Below are positions 7,450-13,011 of a DNA stretch of 13,011 bases, one piece after another. Source of the DNA: Methanobacteriota archaeon. GTDB lineage: Archaea; Thermoplasmatota; Poseidoniia; Poseidoniales; Thalassarchaeaceae. The notes below the pieces were generated by a model. It searched no databases and had not been told where the DNA came from. It saw only the letters and a list, made by a program, of their open reading frames with translations. Position 1 is the first letter of the stretch; each line of letters opens with the position of its first letter. The stretch is taken from assembly GCA_002683155.1 (NCBI GenBank), contig NYST01000019.1:1-13011 (forward strand), read 5' to 3'. Both the position numbers and the translations under genes were made by a program.

Positions 7450-8463
7450 TCATCCGAAGAGATCGCCGAGTCCACCGAACCCTGCATCCTCTTCCTCCTC
7501 TTCCTCATCGGCTTCAGCCTCTTCGGCATCTCCCGAATCTGTCGCCTCGGAGGGGGCGACTTCAGCACTCTGAGATGCTGCTCCTAGAGCAGCTTGCAAC
7601 TCTTCATCAAGAGCCGAGGAATCTAATTGTCCAGCAAGGGACATCATACGAGCTTGTGCTCGTGAGAGTATTGCCGAGGCGGTTGCTTCGTTGACAATAC
7701 CAGCCTCCAATGCAACTGAAAGAGCCTCTGAGGAGGCCTTCGAGATAAGGGTCGGAGTGGTAGTGGAGGAGAACCACCTAACATTGCAAGCCAGATTGAA
7801 AGCACCTGAAGTAGCGGAAACTATGTCGTTCCTCAAACCGTCTGTGTCAAGATCTAGATCAGATGAATGGAAGAAGTGGTCCCCTTCGATAGCTCCTGTC
7901 AGGATTAGGCCAATCTCAATCGGGTTGATTCCCAGCTTCGCTAGCATGATCCCCAGATCAGCAGAGATTTCATCTCCCTGTTGGAATGTGGTATCTTTCT
8001 GGATGGCTACTTTGCCCTTGTCTATCTTGGCAGGAATGCCTACTGCGTTGAACTCTCCAACGATTGGTCCGGGCCCGAATTCTGTTGGCCCACCGGGGAC
8101 CGTCACGTCTTCCGGGAATGTCTCGCCGGCCTTTGCTGGACGCCCTTGCCGAGTCTTTTCCAATTCTCCAAAGACTTCGAACGCGTTCATAGACTCGCTG
8201 TGGACAACGCAAGGAATATGCGCTCCATCTAGAAGTGCATCAATTTCACTTTCGGGTCTTCCAGCATTGGACCAAGCGATCCTCATCAACGACTTCTTGG
8301 CCATTGTGATGCTCATTCGCTCCCTCAAGGTGTTTCGCATGTCGATCATGTTGCTGGCCGGAACGCCAGAGACATCGACTACAGCCACTACGCCTTCGCT
8401 GCTGAAAATTTCAGTCAACTCGGACACTCGATCCTTCTTCCATCCTGCCACCTTAGGAATCAC
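7450..8463 (-). CDS. rpl10: Ribosomal protein L10 (archaeal P0, stalk base)
   Basis: This 337-residue protein is a P0-type stalk base, a normal length for archaea. It anchors P1 dimers to the large subunit's GTPase-associated centre. The N-terminal rRNA-binding domain (about 1-105) opens with [19 protein letters not shown]. The P0-specific insertion region with [15 protein letters not shown] (about 125-140) follows, then helices that bind P1 and an acidic tail (about 305-326) ending [12 protein letters not shown]. The start is GTG at 8463, overlapping the L1 stop as GTGA. It is preceded by an unusually complete SD (8465-8475). Co-transcribed with L11, L1 and L12, it should be made in step with L1 through this coupling. 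Confidence 0.96.
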   Translation of the reverse strand: MIPKVAGWKKDRVSELTEIFSSEGVVAVVDVSGVPASNMIDMRNTLRERMSITMAKKSLMRIAWSNAGRPESEIDALLDGAHIPCVVHSESMNAFEVFGELEKTRQGRPAKAGETFPEDVTVPGGPTEFGPGPIVGEFNAVGIPAKIDKGKVAIQKDTTFQQGDEISADLGIMLAKLGINPIEIGLILTGAIEGDHFFHSSDLDLDTDGLRNDIVSATSGAFNLACNVRWFSSTTTPTLISKASSEALSVALEAGIVNEATASAILSRAQARMMSLAGQLDSSALDEELQAALGAASQSAEVAPSEATDSGDAEEAEADEEEEEEDAGFGGLGDLFG

Positions 8464-9104
8464 AGGATCACCTCCACTCTAATCGAGGGTCCCATCGATG
8501 TCTTGACGAAGCAAGACCGAATGTTTCCAGCCCCTCGCTCAAGCTTCCCGATGACTCTGTCCCAGATGGCTACAGCGTTGGAGGTCAAGTCATCGATGCC
8601 CTGCTCCCTTGAGCCCAATGCTGTGTGAAAGGTCACCCTGTCCCTAGATCGGACAATTGCCGTGTCCTTGAGTCCCGTTGCGAGAGCAGATGGGTCCAGA
8701 GTTGGAGGCACTGGGCGAGGCATCTTCCCCCTCGGCCCTAATACGCCACCAAGGAATCTACCAACTGTCCCCATATGTGGAATCTCTGATAGGAAGAAAT
8801 CGTAATGCTTGGCCAATTTCCTGGCCTTCTGTCGATCTCCACCTAGATCCTCAATTGTTGACGGATCAATTACTTCGAGACCACTTGCCTTAGCCTTGGC
8901 AGCCATCTCTCCTCCTGCAAACATGGCTATCTTGACCGGCTTGCCTCTGCCTGAGGGGAGCCTCACCTCTTCCTGAATCCTATTTGTTGGAATCTTCAGA
9001 TCGACATCCTTGATTGTGAAAGAAATTTCAATAGATTCGACGAAACCCCTCTCAGGGGCCTCCTCTATTGCCTGTTGAATAGCGGTTTGCAGATTTTCTC
9101 TCAT
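8460..9104 (-). CDS. rpl1: Ribosomal protein L1
   Basis: The protein has 214 residues from ATG 9104 (MRENLQTAIQQAIEE). It forms the mobile L1 stalk at the E site; in other archaea and bacteria it also represses its own mRNA. Family landmarks are present: FTIKDVDLKIPTNRIQEEV in domain I, the domain II segment with VIDPSTIEDLGGDRQKARKL, FLSEIPHMGTVGRFLGGVLG then PRGKMPRP, and a C-terminal return to domain I. A GTG at 9113 lies three codons upstream, but GAGGTG at 9111-9116 overlaps it and is correctly spaced for the 9104 ATG, so the ATG is preferred. The stop overlaps the L10 GTG, and the last codons double as the L10 SD. A hairpin directly before its SD may be a control site. Confidence 0.95.
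   Translation of the reverse strand: MRENLQTAIQQAIEEAPERGFVESIEISFTIKDVDLKIPTNRIQEEVRLPSGRGKPVKIAMFAGGEMAAKAKASGLEVIDPSTIEDLGGDRQKARKLAKHYDFFLSEIPHMGTVGRFLGGVLGPRGKMPRPVPPTLDPSALATGLKDTAIVRSRDRVTFHTALGSREQGIDDLTSNAVAIWDRVIGKLERGAGNIRSCFVKTSMGPSIRVEVIL
8465..8475 (-). promoter_or_regulatory. Full-length Shine-Dalgarno site for L10
   Basis: The minus strand reads GGAGGTGATCC, one base before the GTG start of L10. All eleven bases are complementary to the typical archaeal 16S rRNA 3' end (GGAUCACCUCC). It is embedded in the final codons of L1 (VEVIL), so both coding and initiation constraints act on it. Such a strong site likely compensates for the GTG start and raises L10 output. Confidence 0.8.
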
Positions 9105-9117
9105 TTTTCCCACCTCT

Positions 9118-9146
9118 GCGGTATGCGAGGCTCATGCCTCTCCCGC
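9118..9146 (-). promoter_or_regulatory. Two-stem hairpin abutting the L1 SD, possible L1 autoregulatory site
   Basis: In the minus-strand RNA, GCGG (9146-9143) pairs with CCGC (9121-9118) and GAGGC (9140-9136) pairs with GCCUC (9131-9127). An AUGA loop closes it and an asymmetric internal loop (GA opposite GCAUA) joins the two stems. It ends one base before the SD GAGGTG (9111-9116). Known L1 mRNA targets are two short helices flanking an asymmetric loop that mimics 23S rRNA. Position and shape fit such a switch, but I did not compare its loop bases with the rRNA, and the helices are short. Confidence 0.4.
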
Positions 9147-9160
9147 AATTCGTGGCGAAC

Positions 9161-9439
9161 CTAGCTGAAATGCTCGCTAAATTCCCCCTCGCTCATTGCG
9201 TTCAGAGCCGCCTTCGGCTCCATTCCTTCTACTCGAACTCGCATAGAAACGCATGTCCCCATAACTTCTCTGCAGCGAGCGTAAATTGACTTTCCAGTCA
9301 GACGATCCTTCTGACCCTCTGCGATCTCCTTCACCTGGTCCATTGTCAGGTCTTCAACAGATTCCTCCCATGATCCGTTGCACTTCTTCTTCCCTAGTGC
9401 TTGGATGACTTTGTGGGGGGTTTCATTCCGTGCTGACAT
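9161..9439 (-). CDS. rpl11: Ribosomal protein L11, C-terminal domain only
   Basis: The 92-residue product matches the second half of archaeal L11: LTMDQVKEIAEGQKDRL (31-47) and REVMGTCVSMRVRVEG (57-72) correspond to the rRNA-binding C-terminal domain. Archaeal L11 is usually about 160 residues, and its N-terminal domain with PGPPLGP is absent here. The short form looks intended: ATG 9439 has the SD GAGGT about eight bases upstream, an in-frame TAA lies 15 bases before the ATG, and only 83 bases separate it from the Spt5 stop. No frame there encodes the missing domain. Arg67 replaces the glycine usual after the GTCVSM motif. L11 normally binds the GTPase-associated rRNA next to the P stalk; the lost half contacts factors and P0. 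Position ahead of L1, L10 and L12 is standard. Confidence 0.88.
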   Translation of the reverse strand: MSARNETPHKVIQALGKKKCNGSWEESVEDLTMDQVKEIAEGQKDRLTGKSIYARCREVMGTCVSMRVRVEGMEPKAALNAMSEGEFSEHFS

Positions 9440-9500
9440 GAAAATGACCTCTTATCGCGGAACTCGCCGACCTGCTCTCCCTATTTGATAATGCTGTAAT

Positions 9501-9510
9501 GTGAAATAAG
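9501..9510 (-). promoter_or_regulatory. Candidate TATA region for the L11-L1-L10-L12 genes
   Basis: On the minus strand the 83-base gap between spt5 and L11 contains CTTATTTCAC, the most TATA-like stretch in it, about 62 bases before the L11 ATG. Transcription starting about 25 bases downstream would give a leader of about 40 nt with the SD near its end. Read-through from spt5 is equally possible. Confidence 0.35.
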
Positions 9511-9522
9511 GCACTTCTCGGG

Positions 9523-10389
9523 TCACTCCACCCTCTGAGTGACCCTAACCTGGTCAGCCCTAACAGTGAGTGCAACGGGTACAGCGGCTTCGAACAACTC
9601 CACTGTAACCTCTTCCTTCGACTCGGCAACCCTGGTCACCCTTGCCGCTTGTCCTCTGAATGCGCCTCCTGAAATTTCGACTATACACCCTTCCTCGATT
9701 CCAGAAGTAGCTGCTTTCGGCTCTAGGTACGGAAGCACGTCTTCCAGAGGCGCCTCTCCACCTAGCACCTTGCTGCAGTTTTTTAGCGGGGTTACTCCCA
9801 CCCCGACTCGTCCAATCAACTTCTGGACGTGATGCATTGCAGTAGCCTCTATGAAGATGAAACCCTTCATGTAATGCGGGCTGAGAACTCCAAAAATTTT
9901 GTCTTGAATGTCTTTCAGAGAACCTGTTCCAGACAACCTTGCCCTAATTTCACTTGCCACATTTTGCTCTTGACCTATCGAAGTCTTGAGTATGTAGAGG
10001 TAAGAAGCAACGTCCCCATACATTTCCTTTAGTTGGGGCGTCGCGTAGTCCTTGTCCTGAATCTTACCCGGGTCGACCCATTCGCTGTTCTTGTACAACG
10101 TACCCGGGCTGATTTCTGTCTCCTCGGTGATGAAAAGTATCGGAGTCACGTCATTGAGTCGATTCCCGTACGCGAGCCCTCTGGCCATCCCAGATCGAAC
10201 CAAGCTCATCTTCTCCTTGCTAATCCCAGTGCATTCGGAAATTCTAGAAACTACAGAGTCATGATCACTAGGGTCACCGACTCCGTAGATCCCATCCCAC
10301 GCACCTGGGAAGTCAGCAACCTCATCTGATCGCTGCATCAGTAGGACCTTTTCTCCGCTTCTGATGTAAACAGTATAAGCTTCTGACAT
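9523..10389 (-). CDS. spt5: Spt5/NusG-like elongation factor with N-terminal degenerate Nudix domain
   Basis: The 288-residue protein joins two parts in one frame. Residues about 1-125 have a Nudix-fold pattern: KVLLMQRSDEVADFPGAWDG (14-33), a box region G36 to I56, the strand VTPILFIT and EWVDPGKI then DYATPQLKEM. The Nudix catalytic signature (G-x5-E-x7-R-E-U-x-E-E-x-G-U) is broken: counting back from TGI, the glutamates align with P40, R49, E52 and C53, so hydrolysis is unlikely. Residues about 129-210 are the NGN domain (YLYILKTSIGQEQNVASEI; SPHYMKGFIFIEA) that binds the RNA polymerase clamp with Spt4. A KOW domain follows (about 233-285, GCIVEISGGAFRGQAARV). Archaeal Spt5 alone is about 150 residues. 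The ATG has a strong SD, GAGGTGG, overlapping the secE stop. An internal Met123 lacks a good SD, so a separate Spt5 is not indicated. Confidence 0.87.
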   Translation of the reverse strand: MSEAYTVYIRSGEKVLLMQRSDEVADFPGAWDGIYGVGDPSDHDSVVSRISECTGISKEKMSLVRSGMARGLAYGNRLNDVTPILFITEETEISPGTLYKNSEWVDPGKIQDKDYATPQLKEMYGDVASYLYILKTSIGQEQNVASEIRARLSGTGSLKDIQDKIFGVLSPHYMKGFIFIEATAMHHVQKLIGRVGVGVTPLKNCSKVLGGEAPLEDVLPYLEPKAATSGIEEGCIVEISGGAFRGQAARVTRVAESKEEVTVELFEAAVPVALTVRADQVRVTQRVE

Positions 10390-10400
10390 TACTTACCACC

Positions 10401-10664
10401 TCAGTTAATCAGCCAATTGAAGAATGGAGGGAATACATTGACCATTAGAGCTAGGATGACGAAGCCAATCGCACCTAAGACAAACATTCCGATTCCACAA
10501 ACTATGACGGTCTGCCTGAACTCTTGCTTCGACGGCTTCTTAGCCATCTTCAGGATTCTGGCATAGGAACCAGTCTGAAGGCCCTTTACGCGCCCTTCAA
10601 TCTCGTCCTGCCAGGACTGAGCGATCCCTTCAATCGGGCCTACCTTGGGATTTTCAACTGCCAT
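10401..10664 (-). CDS. secE: Preprotein translocase subunit SecE (Sec61 gamma)
   Basis: This 87-residue protein belongs to the SecYEG channel that moves proteins through or into the cytoplasmic membrane. An amphipathic segment with the family motif KMAKKPSKQEFRQT (about 39-52) precedes a single C-terminal membrane helix (about 56-80, ending near VNVFPPFF). ATG 10664 (MAVENPKVG) is preferred over GTG/ATG codons at 10685 and 10682 because AGGTG (10670-10674) is ideally spaced for it. The N-terminal 35 residues are longer than in minimal archaeal SecE. Placement between ftsZ and spt5 is the classical euryarchaeal order, and the spt5 SD overlaps its stop. Confidence 0.92.
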   Translation of the reverse strand: MAVENPKVGPIEGIAQSWQDEIEGRVKGLQTGSYARILKMAKKPSKQEFRQTVIVCGIGMFVLGAIGFVILALMVNVFPPFFNWLIN

Positions 10665-10700
10665 GCTAACACCTAGAAGCATCACGGCGACCTACAGATT

Positions 10701-10710
10701 CCATTTAAGG
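10701..10710 (-). promoter_or_regulatory. Candidate TATA box for secE-spt5
   Basis: The minus strand reads CCTTAAATGG in the 91-base gap after ftsZ. It lies about 40 bases ahead of the secE ATG, which predicts a start near 10680 and a leader of about 16 nt holding the SD. The size of this gap compared with other junctions in the group supports a promoter here. Confidence 0.4.
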
Positions 10711-10755
10711 ACAACGGGAAGGACGAGTAATTTCACTCTTCAATTTGTAAGGAAT

Positions 10756-11907
10756 CTAACTCACGAATTCTACTGTTCTGTTTCTCAGGTTCCTCATCTG
10801 AGTATGGAGGGCTGCTCCATGTATCTGTTCGCTCTTCACTCCGGTTAGAACTAGAAGTACCCTGATGTCGCTACCCATCGAATCATCTGTTGTGACTCCC
10901 CAAATCATTCTGGCGTAAGGGTTGATGCTCTCTCGGATAATCTTCGCGCATTGTTCGGCCTCTCCGAGAGTCAGACCGGGTCCTCCGACTACGTTCACCA
11001 GTGCACCTCTTGCATCGGAGATGTCGATATCAAGAAGAGGAGATTGCAATGCCTCCATGGTTGCCTTTTCCGCGCCTTCTTCTACAGTTGCTTCACCTAG
11101 GCCAATCATCGCCACTCCGCCACCGTTCTCCATAACGGATCTAAGATCCTGGAAATCAAGATTGACCACCCCTTCCTTGGCAATCATCTCCGAAACTCCA
11201 GAAATGCTCCTCATTAGCAATTCGTCCGCAACTCTGAATGCTGCATCTAGGGGAAGATCTCTAACTCCTTCAACCTCTAGCAATCTTTCGTTTGGAAGGA
11301 CGATCACTGTGTCACATACTTCCCTCAGCCTTTCTAGCCCCCATTCCGCATTCTGCCTGCGAACTGCACCTTCTGAAATAAAGGGATAGCTAACAACCGC
11401 AATCGTCAGCGCCTCGGCTGCCTTTGCGAGTCTAGCAACGACGTGCGCACTCCCTGTCCCAGTGCCGCCTCCTAGACCTGCGGTGATGAATGCCAAATCG
11501 CATTCCTCAACCTCTGTTTTCAGCACTCTCTCCGACTCGTATGCTGCTTGCTCTCCCTTCTCCGGGTCGCCCCCCGCCCCCCTGCCTCGGGCGGAGCGAC
11601 CAATCAGGACCTTGTTCTCCACATTCACTCTCAATAGATGTTGAGCATCTGTGTTTACTGCCATCCCCTTGACATATTCATCATCGAACAAGCCCTCCTG
11701 CTCTAATCGGGCGACTGTGTTGGATCCACACCCTCCACAACCGAATACTCTGATCTTCGGTTGAAGGGATCTCAGTAGATTTTCCAGATCCGGGTCCTCT
11801 TCAATTTCAGGTACCTTCGGAGACTTCGTCTCATCATCCTGAAGTTCTAGAACTCTGTCAATCAGGTGCTTCACACTTCTCAGGCGAGTTGAATAGAGGA
11901 TAACCAT
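10756..11907 (-). CDS. ftsZ: Cell division GTPase FtsZ
   Basis: The 383-residue tubulin-like protein polymerises with GTP into the division ring. The T1 loop is FGCGGCGSNTVARL (55-68), the tubulin signature is GLGGGTGTGSAHV (144-156), the sugar-contacting region holds PNERLLEV and AFRVADELL, and the synergy (T7) loop is NLDFQDL (249-255), with the catalytic Asp kept and Gln where Ala is common. The C-terminus stops soon after the fold, without an evident long tail. The start is uncertain. ATG 11907 gives MVILYSTRLRSVKHL, and a GTG at 11874 (VKHLIDRVL) resembles short archaeal starts. A TTG at 11970, overlapping the previous gene, would add a hydrophobic 21-residue lead but has no SD. FtsZ next to secE is a common euryarchaeal neighbourhood. 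Confidence 0.95.
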   Translation of the reverse strand: MVILYSTRLRSVKHLIDRVLELQDDETKSPKVPEIEEDPDLENLLRSLQPKIRVFGCGGCGSNTVARLEQEGLFDDEYVKGMAVNTDAQHLLRVNVENKVLIGRSARGRGAGGDPEKGEQAAYESERVLKTEVEECDLAFITAGLGGGTGTGSAHVVARLAKAAEALTIAVVSYPFISEGAVRRQNAEWGLERLREVCDTVIVLPNERLLEVEGVRDLPLDAAFRVADELLMRSISGVSEMIAKEGVVNLDFQDLRSVMENGGGVAMIGLGEATVEEGAEKATMEALQSPLLDIDISDARGALVNVVGGPGLTLGEAEQCAKIIRESINPYARMIWGVTTDDSMGSDIRVLLVLTGVKSEQIHGAALHTQMRNLRNRTVEFVS

Positions 11908-11962
11908 TGCCCCACTATGGAGTAGAAAGAAGAGGGTTTTCACAACCAATCTGAGTTTCCAC

Positions 11963-12640
11963 TCAAGCAATCAGGCCGTTCCTTGTTTTGATGAATCTGA
12001 CGAGGAATGTGTACACCCCACCCCATGCTGAGATAGATAACGCAAACGTCATCCCGTTCAACTCACTGTTGCCCAGTAGTAACCAATCCGCTAACCAGTG
12101 AAATGTTTCGATAGATGCTCCAGAAACATCTCCATGTGCCTGCCATGCGGTCACAATCAGAGCAACCAAGGTCAGCACCATCCTATCTGCCCTAGAGAAA
12201 CCACCGTAGATTCTTCCCAGTCCGACAGATTGAGCCTGAGTACCCATGTACGATCCGAACAGAGTAAGCAGACCAGCGATATATCCCGAACTGGGGTCAT
12301 CTACGAAGTCGGCATTCATCCCAATGGCGACTAGGATTCCAACATCAACGACCCTGTCAATGGTGTGGTCAAGAAAGTCCCCGTACGGGCCGTCAGTCCC
12401 CTGATGCCTGGCAAGAGCCCCGTCTAAACCATCCAGAACTCCTGCAATAAGTACAATCACTACACCACCAATGATGTATATCGCACCCTCTGTATTTCGC
12501 TCTGCGCTCATCAGCAGATAGAATGCAATTAGAGATATAGCGAGACTAGTCCAAGTAAGGACACTGGGATCCAATCCTCCCAGTCTATGTACTAAGGGGG
12601 TGATTGCCTTTGTCCAACTCTCCCTCAATTTCTCGAACAT
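11963..12640 (-). CDS. CDP-alcohol phosphatidyltransferase, probably archaetidylinositol phosphate synthase
   Basis: This 225-residue integral membrane enzyme has the CDP-alcohol phosphotransferase signature D-G-x2-D-G-x2-A-R-x8-G-x3-D-x3-D in DGLDGALARHQG then YGDFLDHTID (about 69-96). These residues bind Mg and the CDP moiety. About five to six membrane segments surround it. The family joins CDP-archaeol to a polar alcohol; placement beside the adenylate kinase/Fap7 gene is typical of the archaeal enzyme that makes archaetidylinositol phosphate, but the alcohol substrate cannot be read directly. ATG 12640 starts one base after the preceding TAA and has GAGGT upstream, so translation is coupled. 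Length is normal for the family. Confidence 0.85.
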   Translation of the reverse strand: MFEKLRESWTKAITPLVHRLGGLDPSVLTWTSLAISLIAFYLLMSAERNTEGAIYIIGGVVIVLIAGVLDGLDGALARHQGTDGPYGDFLDHTIDRVVDVGILVAIGMNADFVDDPSSGYIAGLLTLFGSYMGTQAQSVGLGRIYGGFSRADRMVLTLVALIVTAWQAHGDVSGASIETFHWLADWLLLGNSELNGMTFALSISAWGGVYTFLVRFIKTRNGLIA

Positions 12641-12641
12641 C

Positions 12642-13011
12642 TTAGACCTCTCCTCTGCCTACCCAATCAATCGGATTGCGGGGACTTCTTGGCTTGAATC
12701 CATCTGATGCCCACTGGAGAATTGATGCGACAACTGACTCCGCGCTATCACACGAAGTGTCAAACTCGATTATCGGGACCTCTCCGAAATCTTCCGTCCA
12801 TGGCCCACCGAGAATCTCCCAATCGACATTTTCATCGATTTTTTGACTCGAGTACGACCTCTCTGCTAGTCTTTCTCGCAGCTCTCTCGGGCGGCATCTG
12901 AGAATGACTACACAGTCAACTCCCAGAAGGTGAGAGAGATGACCATCAATGATAGTCGTCTTACTGGGGCCCTGTTTCCATTCTGACTCCAATTTTTGCT
13001 GCAGTTTTTCT
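12642..13011 (-). CDS. Adenylate kinase/Fap7-like nucleotide kinase, C-terminal part (5' end beyond window)
   Basis: The frame is open at the right edge, with 122 codons visible upstream of TAA 12642-12644; the N-terminal P-loop lies outside the window. The visible part has IIDGHLSHLLGVDCVVILRC, which fits the core strand region of archaeal AMP kinases related to Fap7/hCINAP. RPRELRERLAERSYSSQKIDEN then follows as the arginine-rich lid helix. In eukaryotes and archaea this family helps in small-subunit rRNA maturation as well as balancing adenylates. The C-terminal 25 residues (SDGFKPRSPRNPIDWVGRGEV) form a basic-polar tail. It sits directly before the lipid synthase gene, as is usual in Euryarchaeota. 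Confidence 0.85.
   Translation of the reverse strand, partial: EKLQQKLESEWKQGPSKTTIIDGHLSHLLGVDCVVILRCRPRELRERLAERSYSSQKIDENVDWEILGGPWTEDFGEVPIIEFDTSCDSAESVVASILQWASDGFKPRSPRNPIDWVGRGEV

Noticed and set aside
7443..7450. Run of eight T as a terminator
   Set aside because: On the transcribed minus strand it is a run of A just ahead of the L12 SD, between coupled genes.
6846..8482. Long plus-strand frames opposite L12 and L10 (7691-8482 is 263 codons)
   Set aside because: They mirror the codon bias of the highly biased ribosomal genes on the other strand and show no protein family features.
9440..9522. Frameshifted L11 N-terminal domain in the spt5-L11 gap
   Set aside because: The gap is far too short for about 70 residues, no frame encodes a PGPPLGP-like motif, and an in-frame TAA plus SD mark a proper start.
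9523..10023. Separate Spt5 started at internal Met123
   Set aside because: No usable SD precedes it, and the upstream frame has its own strong SD and domain pattern, so a single fusion protein is the simpler reading.
1..13011. tRNA or rRNA genes, CRISPR arrays, insertion sequences
   Set aside because: No cloverleaf pattern, regularly spaced repeats or transposase-like frame was seen; intergenic gaps are all under 100 bases.

Overview
The window is almost fully coding and looks archaeal. The evidence is the gene order (adenylate kinase-like gene, archaetidylinositol-phosphate synthase-like gene, ftsZ, secE, spt5, then ribosomal protein genes L11, L1, L10 and L12), an archaeosine tRNA-modification enzyme, P0/P1-type stalk proteins with the shared acidic, glycine-rich C-terminal tail, and Shine-Dalgarno sites matching the archaeal 16S tail. 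The moderate GC content, compact genes and protein style suggest a planktonic Thermoplasmatota member such as Marine Group II (Poseidoniales). That placement is an inference, not something a single locus proves.

Layout. On the left, an MFS transporter of the UMF1/Atg22-like type runs off the left edge (minus strand, 1-1243). It diverges, across a 33-bp gap holding a 14-bp palindrome, from a rightward group: a RaSEA-type radical SAM enzyme (1277-2467); a short two-helix membrane protein (2553-2831) preceded by an 18-bp perfect palindrome; a large membrane protein resembling heme-copper oxidase subunit I but missing expected metal ligands (2841-4505); and a YchF-type translation GTPase with a TGS domain (4556-5839). 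This group meets the leftward genes tail to tail at a shared CTAG (5836-5839).

Everything from 5836 to the right edge is on the minus strand. In transcription order it is: an adenylate kinase/Fap7-like gene (partial, off the right edge), a CDP-alcohol phosphatidyltransferase, ftsZ, secE, spt5, L11, L1, L10, L12, an unrecognised 165-residue protein, and a membrane-anchored acidic protein. Most are tightly packed with SD sites, and L1/L10 overlap at GTGA. Likely promoters precede secE, L11 and the last gene. The group couples nucleotide and ribosome metabolism, membrane lipid synthesis, division, secretion, transcription elongation and the ribosomal L1 and P stalks.

The main surprises are in this information-processing cluster. 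Spt5 carries an N-terminal Nudix-fold domain whose catalytic box is degenerate. The next gene, L11, encodes only the C-terminal rRNA-binding domain, with a clean start and SD. A two-stem hairpin with an asymmetric internal loop abuts the L1 SD and could be an L1 autoregulatory site. Elsewhere, the oxidase-like protein without the CuB histidine pair and two perfect palindromes deserve attention.
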